The position numbers were made by a program, and so were the translations under genes. This document shows, piece by piece, positions 58,676-64,000 of a DNA stretch of 64,000 bases. This DNA comes from Glebionis coronaria (Eukaryota; Streptophyta; Magnoliopsida; Asterales; Asteraceae). The notes under the pieces were generated by a model. That model worked only from the letters and a program-made list of their open reading frames with translations. It had not been told where the DNA came from and searched no databases. The DNA lies in the NCBI GenBank assembly GCA_025667525.1, contig CM046882.1, positions 551,316,630 through 551,380,629 of the forward strand. Direction: 5' to 3'. Positions within the stretch are counted from its first letter, which is position 1. Each line of letters begins with the position of its first letter.

Positions 58676-59995
58676 ATGAAATGAGGGTAAGAAGCCCGGA
58701 TAGACTCCTCTGTTTCCTAAGTGGCTTCCCACTCGGTATGATCCCTCCATAGGATTTTGACGAATGGAATCGTCTTCCTTCTCATGACTCGTTCTTGTCT
58801 GTCAAGAACTCGTTCGGGTTCTTCTATAAAAGTGAGATCTTCACGTATCTGTTCCAGTGGATACTGAACCATGTGAAGGGGATGATACTGGTACCCTCTG
58901 AGTAAGGACACATGAAACACATTGTGCACATGCGAAAGCTGCGGAGGTAACGCCAATCGGTAAGATACTTCACCGACTCGTTCAATGATATCAAACGGTC
59001 CGATGAAACGAGGACTGAGCTTCCTTTTAATCCTGAAGCGTCTAACACCACGTGCCGGCGAAACCTTAAGGAAGACGTGATCTCCTACGTTAAAATGTAT
59101 GTCCCTACGATGCTTATCGGCGTAACTCTTCTGACGTGACCGTGCTTCCTGAAGTTTCTGTTTAGCTACTGCGATATTTTCATTAGTCATCTCTATGATT
59201 TATGGTCCTTCAAGTGTTCGCTCGCCAACCTGATCCCAGCAGATTGGGGCGCGACACTTCCTGCCATACAACATATCGAAAGGAGCACACTTGATACTTG
59301 CGTGCCAACTGTTGTTGTATGCAAACTCCACCAAACAGATATAACCGTCCCAATCACCTGTCCATTCCAACGCACATGACCTCAACATATCTTCCAATGT
59401 CTGAATGGTTCGCTCCGACTGTCTGTCCGTTTGAGGATGAAAAGCCGTGCTAAGCTTAAGTTGTGTACCCCAAGCTTTCTGCAGACTCTTCAAAAAGCGC
59501 AAAGTGACTCGAGGATCTCTGTCTGAGACGATGCTGGATGGTGCACCATGGAGTCTCATGATCTCTCTTCTATACGTATCGGCGAGTTTACTTACCGGAT
59601 CTTCTTTGTGGATCGGTAAGAAATGAGCTGATTTGGTAAGTCGATCAACGATAACCCAAATTACATCGTGTTTCCTCTTGGTAGGCGGAAGACCAGTAAC
59701 AAAATCCATGGTGATTTTGTCCAACTTCCACTCCGGAATATCTAACGGTTGAAGGAGACCTCCAGATCGCTGATGCTCGATCTTAACCTGCTGGCAGGTA
59801 AGAGATTTGGAGACGTAAGTGGCCACATCCTGTTTCATACCACTCCACCAAAAGTACTGCTTGATGTCATGGTACATCTTAGTCGAACCAGGATGTATAG
59901 AGAATGGGGAGCTATGAGCTTCAGCTAACAAGGCTTCCCAGAGTTCTTGGTTATCAGGAACACAAAGTCTCGTGCCCTGCCATACGATACCATCT
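58676..59995 (-). pseudogene. Chromovirus 2 integrase and chromodomain-like end
   Basis: Reading left on the minus strand from 59995 (DGIVWQGTRLCVPDNQ) comes a zinc-binding region with HSSPFSIHPGSTKMYHD and SKSLTCQQ. The family usually has CLTC, so the first cysteine is serine here. The core has D in KITMDFVTGLPP, D in IVSDRDPRVT and E in DRQSERTIQ (the usual glycine before Q is arginine). Stop TAA at about 59202 interrupts EGP…IIEMTNE. The C-terminal part (58717-59190) reads VGDHVFLKVSPARG and LPPQLSHVHNVFHVS, and a chromodomain-like PERVLDRQERVMRRK and WRDHTEWEAT. A TAG then replaces the usual tryptophan. It is nearly full but has two stops and two suspicious residues. Confidence 0.9.
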
Positions 59996-60000
59996 CACTA

Positions 60001-60409
60001 CTACACAAAAGGCAAAAAAGATCTCTTAATAGAGATCGGTTTTCAAAAAAACCTATTTATATGGTGAATAATTAGGAGGCAAGGGTGGCATAAATACCAA
60101 GTTTCTTGAAAAAACCGGTCTCTACTATCTTAAACGCATGGAAACTGGTCATGTAATAGAAAACCAATCTTTCACTACTATAAAAATTGCACAAACCACC
60201 CCCCCCCCCCAAATCAATATCGATTTCCTTAATAGTGGGTTTTTATATAAAAATATAAGAAGAAATTTAAGAAACTAAAATACGAAGATTAATGTCTTTT
60301 GGGAACCCGATTTCTATTATCCAAATTTTTAGCGGGTCATTTCCCTCTTTTATCTCTTTCACAAAATTTGAAACCATTATCATTCTTTATTGACTTATTC
60401 TCCCAAGAC
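60001..60409. other. Subterminal part of CACTA 2
   Basis: Holds the inverted words agagatcggttttc and gaaaaaaccggtctct, another caccactactat-like start near 60173 and a C-run at 60200. No ORF. Confidence 0.5.
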
Positions 60410-60418
60410 AAGAATTAA

Positions 60419-61877
60419 GAAAAAATTTCAAGAATAGTCCCTATCGTTTGTACTGATAATCAAGTCTCGTCCCTATTTCAAAATAAGTGCACCAATCGTC
60501 CCTATCGTTTACAACTTCGATCAAATTTGGTCCCTATTTTGGATGGACGTTAGATTTGGCAGTTAAGTGTACTTATCTAAGGGGTATTTTTGTCTTTTCG
60601 ATTTCAATAAATAAAGGGTGTTGATATGTACTCGGATATTTTTACTTTGTACACAGATTTTTCATGTGTAAATACAATTATATCCTTACATCTCCTTTTC
60701 ATATTCTTTGTTGATCATTTCTTGTTTTTATCGCTAAATGCTTTCTTCTCCTTTACTGATAGTAGTATCTAAACTTTGATATTCCTCCTCTAAAATAGCT
60801 ATACAAATTTTCTTCTCTTTCATATCGACACATTAATGCACAAAGAAAAGAGTCTCACGACATGTTGTATCAAAAAGTCATGAAACTATGGGAGTCTAAA
60901 AATTATCAATAACCCAGGAATATGATTTTTACTATGTCATCATCTGTTTCTTAAATCTCACAGAAAATCAACTTCTTATATTTTTCCTTAAAAATTCCCT
61001 TCCAACCAAACCCTTTCAAATGTTTCACATCGTGGATCTACTTTTTTCATAAAACAACTTTGCCATCCAATGTTGCTTTATTCCTACCCGACAGCGACTC
61101 TTAATGGTCACTCTTGATCAAAACCAAGTCAAATGAAAGGTGTAACGAGGAACCATATTCATTCATTTGAATACTCAAATCGTTTTTTCACATGAAGGTC
61201 TCGCACCACCGGGCCCACCACCGATCACAACGACGTCGTTCTCATCAGATCCACTACCACCAGAAGCAAATCCTCTTGAAAGAGTATATGAAAGTGAAAA
61301 TGAATACCTGAAAGCATCACAACTGTTTAAAAGTTTGATGCCTTTTCTTCTTGCTAAATTAGCCATCGCCATTTTTCGAATGATGCAAAAAGCAAGCCGA
61401 GTGATGGAAGGTTAGAATTAAGCACCACTTTATCTTTTTTCTTTTTTTCTTTTGTCTTGTCTTGTACCCATAACACAGGCCTCAATTGACCCGTCCATTA
61501 ACAAACCAAATCTAATCGGACCGAACGAATTGAACCGAACGTATTAGGTTTCTCCAACGGATCTGATCCAATACATCCAATAGATCTGAGATGAATATTG
61601 TTAAGGGGAGGCTGCGTGTGTTGTGAGAGAGAGAATGAGAGATATGAGAGAGATGGAGAGATGAGATTTTTATGTATTAAATGTAGCTAAAAATATTAAA
61701 GGACCAAAATACCCCTTCAATTTCAAAACTTAACTGCCAAATCTAACGTTCATCCAAAATAGGGACCAAATTTGATCGAAGTTGTAAACGATAGGGACGA
61801 TTGGTGCACTTATTTTGAAATAGGGACGAGACTTAATTATCAGTGCAAACGATAGGGACTATTCTTGAAATTTTTTC
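60419..61877. mobile_element. Pack-MULE: Mutator-like element carrying a lipoamide dehydrogenase 5' end
   Basis: A 1459-bp element has terminal inverted repeats of about 152 bp (60419-60570 and 61726-61877) with only about three mismatches, starting gaaaaaatttcaag and ending cttgaaattttttc. A perfect 9-bp target copy aagaattaa flanks it at 60410-60418 and 61878-61886. Long inverted ends and 9-bp duplications define Mutator-like elements. The inside holds a gene piece and no transposase, so it is a Pack-MULE. The near-identical ends make it the youngest layer of the stack. Confidence 0.93.
61205..61415 (-). pseudogene. Captured 5' end of mitochondrial dihydrolipoyl dehydrogenase
   Basis: From the ATG at 61372 the minus strand reads MAMANLARRKGIKLLNS, then YSFSLSYTLSRGFASGG, then DENDVVVIGGGPGG. 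The first part is a mitochondrial targeting peptide. The second is the FAD-binding GGGPGG loop at the N-terminus of lipoamide dehydrogenase (E3 of pyruvate and other 2-oxoacid dehydrogenase complexes; Arabidopsis mtLPD). The reading departs from the family right after GGPGG (ARPSCEKTI then stop) at about 61205, the capture boundary. About 40 bp upstream of the ATG look like native 5' UTR. It encodes at most 65 residues with no active-site disulphide, so it is a gene piece, not an enzyme. The plus-strand ORF over it is a shadow. Confidence 0.88.
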
Positions 61878-61886
61878 AAGAATTAA

Positions 61887-63190
61887 CCACCGCCACTAAT
61901 GTACTAACATACTCCACCACACTCACAGATCTACATCTACCATTTTGCATGAGTCAAAATCTAACACTTACCATGACGGGTATATTTTTCTACAGTTTAG
62001 GTACTTTGATGTATTTTATGTCTGATTTAATCTTCAATTGTAGTTATATTCAGATCCATGGTTGTTCTTTAATGATAATCGAATTAGCGTTATTACCCTT
62101 AAACCCAAAGTAAGATTCTATACTCTTGATAGATTCAGGAGGTGTTAATGACTAATGTGTGATTGTGAGACACTGATGTTAGAATGGAGCAACTAGATAC
62201 CCCTTGTTACAGGATCTTGTTAAATTGATTTATTTAGAATAAAGGTACTATAACATATCTCATTTTATTGTTTTTAAGGAGTTGTTGAATTTTATACGTT
62301 ACACTACAGGGGTGTTTGAACATACTTTTAAAGTATGGTGATAATCGTTTATAGTGGTTTTTTTTTATGATGTTTGACTTTTATTTTATACATTCCATGT
62401 TTGTAATTAGGTAAAGATTTTCTAAGTTAACTAGTACAAATATCTAACTATTTGTTAGCTTTAGATTGTGACATGTAGTCTTGCAATTTTGTCCCTTTTA
62501 ACTTTTTCTATTGGTTTTGGAAGGTAAAAAATTATTTAAAATTAACAATTGGTGCACACTACAGACAAGTAAACGAGGATGTGGGTTAGGGCCTTTACAA
62601 ATTAGAAAATTAAATATCAAGTATAGCATTTTCCAAAGTTGTTTATGAGCTACATAATTTTATTACAATTTAACATGATGGGATGTCTCGGTTATTATAG
62701 TTTGAATGTATAAATTTAACTAAGTAGTTGATTACGTGTATTTTTTCCTATAATAAGTTTTCGTATGTAGTAGTTTTATGTGGTCAATTCCGTTTATAAT
62801 ACATAAAAAGTTTTAGTTTTTTTGAACAACAATTAAGGTTTTAGTTTGAACTGTGCTATGTAGGACCTTTTAGTTATTTGTTTATGTTTTAGTCTTTAGT
62901 TTCACTATGTATGTTTAGTTTTTGTAACTGTAGGCAGTAGCTTATACATAGCATTTTTGTTTCTTTTTTTGTTATGTAGGTGTTAGTTTTGAAACAGTAT
63001 TATTTATAGTTTAAAGATGTCATTTTAAATCTCATAAATTTGTTATAAGTTTATGTAAATGTGACGCTTAACAAGTTATTTTGTTACTTTATCGACTAAC
63101 ACCAAGCAAGACAACTGGTTTCAAAATCACTAATGGGGACTTCTATTTTCTCTTTTATAAGTGACGTTGATATTTTTTTAACTTTTTGTA
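61887..63190. other. AT-rich body of CACTA 2
   Basis: T-rich sequence with no supported ORF. The plus-strand ORF 61865-62113 begins inside the Mutator-like end and has no family signal. Words such as tttagtttgaactgtg suggest transposon filler or captured intron. Confidence 0.4.
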
Positions 63191-63204
63191 TGGTGGACAG
63201 TGGA

Positions 63205-63320
63205 ATGGCATATGGTGAGACTCTATATCACTGGAGGTTCTGCTGGTGGCTATACTACACTCGCAGACTCGCTGCACTTGCTTTTGAACATTCAAGGATG
63301 ACGCTTCATTGCATGATGTA
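63205..63320 (+). pseudogene. Exon piece of a prolyl-oligopeptidase-family serine peptidase
   Basis: One frame reads VRLYITGGSAGGYTTLA. This is the nucleophile region of the S9 (prolyl oligopeptidase, DPP/acylaminoacyl-peptidase) family, where GGSAGGY carries the active serine. A frameshift follows, and the next frame reads LAALAFEHSRMTLHCMM, equivalent to the family's AALAFRDTFKAGASLYG. It ends at atgatg/taag, possibly a splice donor. It is too short and shifted to work. Position inside the CACTA-type element suggests capture, though an older genomic remnant cannot be excluded. Confidence 0.7.
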
Positions 63321-63579
63321 AGTTCTCATTCCTCTTTAATAATGCGATTTTGTATTGAAATTTTTTGTTATGTGTGGCTTTGATTTAAAAAAATTTGCGA
63401 TGTTTGGCTGTTCACATGCGTTATTAGAAGTGTTTTGACAATTACATAACTTGCGATATCGGCTATATGCAGTCTTTTCGTGCTTAACAGGTCTTTCATT
63501 ATCGATTTTACTTTTACTTTTTAATGTTGTTGAATTCACATTTAAGCTTCCCTTCACAAACTTGATTACATTAAGGGTG

Positions 63580-63688
63580 GTGCAAATGACGAACTAGACA
63601 GTTCATCTTCTACCGATGTTGTTGAAAAATTTGTTGATTGTTGGATCAGGTGTTCTTGGCCGACTAGTCACAAAAAAATGGCGTGAGG
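63580..63688 (+). pseudogene. Exon piece of a Rossmann-fold NAD(P)-binding protein
   Basis: ANDELDSSSSTDVVEK is followed, after a one- or two-base loss, by LLIVGSGVLGRLVTKKWRE and a gtgag donor. This matches the first nucleotide-binding strand and glycine loop (VGPGVLGRLVA in relatives) of a plant NAD(P)-binding Rossmann-fold protein. Together with the peptidase piece 260 bp upstream it looks like a second captured exon from an unrelated gene. The frameshift and short length rule out function. Confidence 0.65.
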
Positions 63689-63689
63689 T

Positions 63690-64000
63690 GAGATCAACAC
63701 ATGTTAATTTTTTCTATTCTCGTTTTTATTGTCTTTGAATGTCGAATTGTTTTAGGAACTGAAAACTAGAAGTTCAGACTATATAGGTGTTAAACGGGAC
63801 TAAAAGTCCCCTTACGTGATTTTTTGTGCCCCACCATCTAGAAGTTCAGACTATGTTGGTGATGTCGGGTAATGCAAAAGTTTGAATATTTCGGATTTGA
63901 GTTACTTTTGTAGTCTACAAGTTTATTATTTTAGTACATTTATTGTGTGTAAAAGTATAAGTGAGTAATTGAGATACTTTACTGGTACAAGTATTTACAT
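63690..64000. other. Sequence right of the captured pieces
   Basis: Contains a 17-bp phrase (tagaagttcagactat) twice, near 63767 and 63838. No gene or element end is recognised before the window stops. Confidence 0.5.

Larger units (their letters stand above)
55649..59995 (-). mobile_element. Ty3/gypsy chromovirus-like element 2, 3' part (integrase-LTR)
   Basis: This is the 3' end of a minus-strand element of the same family as 846-6998: 3' LTR 55649-58591, a purine tract, then integrase and a chromodomain-like pol end. It has landed in copia gag (55648/55649). On the right it stops at 59995, where a CACTA element is inserted. Its 5' half would lie right of the window. It is not the partner of element 1: on the minus strand a 5' LTR must lie to the right of its 3' LTR, and the arrangement here is opposite. 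Confidence 0.9.
59996..64000. mobile_element. CACTA-type element 2, left part, with captured gene pieces
   Basis: The sequence CACTACTACACAAAAGGC begins exactly where chromovirus integrase stops, with tct (59993-59995) as the candidate 3-bp target copy. Subterminal inverted words (agagatcggttttc at 60027 and its complement gaaaaaaccggtctct at 60106) support a CACTA end. No matching right end (…agtagtg followed by tct) is found up to 64000, so it runs past the window. Inside are a Mutator-like element and, farther right, exon-like pieces of two host genes. No transposase is visible in this part. Confidence 0.7.

Noticed and set aside
61167..61415. Plus-strand 82-codon ORF over the captured LPD piece
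   Set aside because: It is the shadow of the minus-strand LPD reading, which matches a known protein.
63133..63321. 62-codon ORF as a separate gene
   Set aside because: Its frame is only partly that of the peptidase exon. The meaningful reading is the shifted GGSAGGYTTLA segment.

Overview
The window is plant nuclear DNA, AT-rich and repeat-dominated. Introns with GT/AG borders, plant LTR-retrotransposon lineages (Athila-like and chromovirus-like Ty3/gypsy, and Ty1/copia), CACTA, Mutator-like and hAT-like DNA elements, and plant gene fragments all point to a flowering plant, most likely a eudicot. Asteraceae is a guess from general appearance only. I recognise no intact host gene. The longest intact protein with a known domain is a GRF zinc-finger ORF carried inside a CACTA element.

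Left part (1-17.7 kb). A degenerate attccggatcaa repeat is followed by the 5' end of a minus-strand chromovirus (5' LTR 4074-6998, then gag, protease and reverse transcriptase, cut off near 845). Its 5' LTR abuts a broken gene for an MFS transporter of the NiaP/SVOP type (exons 7194-17697). One intron of that gene holds a complete Ty1/copia element (7942-15834, duplicated target gtatg).

Middle part (17.7-38.3 kb). There are three decayed copies of one small two-exon RBR-type (RING-IBR-RING) E3 ligase gene: copy A (+, 20637), copy B (-, 24161-22742) and copy C (-, 34481-27807). Copies A and B face each other as an inverted duplication. Copy C was hit twice: a short non-autonomous LTR retrotransposon sits in codons 2-3 (32510-34472, duplicated target atcct), and a 3.46-kb CACTA element sits exactly at the exon 1/intron border (28441-31903, duplicated target ctg). 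Copy B supplies the empty site for both. A broken alpha/beta hydrolase gene lies inside this cluster (25.3-27.0 kb), and a second, partial NiaP-like copy lies at 34.9-35.9 kb.

Right part (38.3-64 kb). This is one nested stack. A Ty1/copia element (start 38272) has a 16.1-kb Athila-like element in its 5' LTR (38447-54549). Its gag is cut at 55649 by a second chromovirus (3' LTR 55649-58591 plus integrase and chromodomain-like end). That integrase region is cut at 59996 by a CACTA-type element running off the window. The CACTA element contains a 1459-bp Mutator-like element (60419-61877, duplicated target aagaattaa) that carries the 5' UTR, transit peptide and first FAD-binding motif of mitochondrial lipoamide dehydrogenase. 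The same CACTA body carries exon-like pieces of a prolyl-oligopeptidase-family peptidase and of a Rossmann-fold protein, so it looks like a gene-capturing element.

The most unusual sequence is in the first CACTA element: five copies of a 28-bp perfect or near-perfect palindrome near each end, a 33-bp minisatellite of about 34 units, and the GRF zinc-finger ORF. The short LTR element also stands out, because its internal region consists of hairpin repeats whose arms change together.
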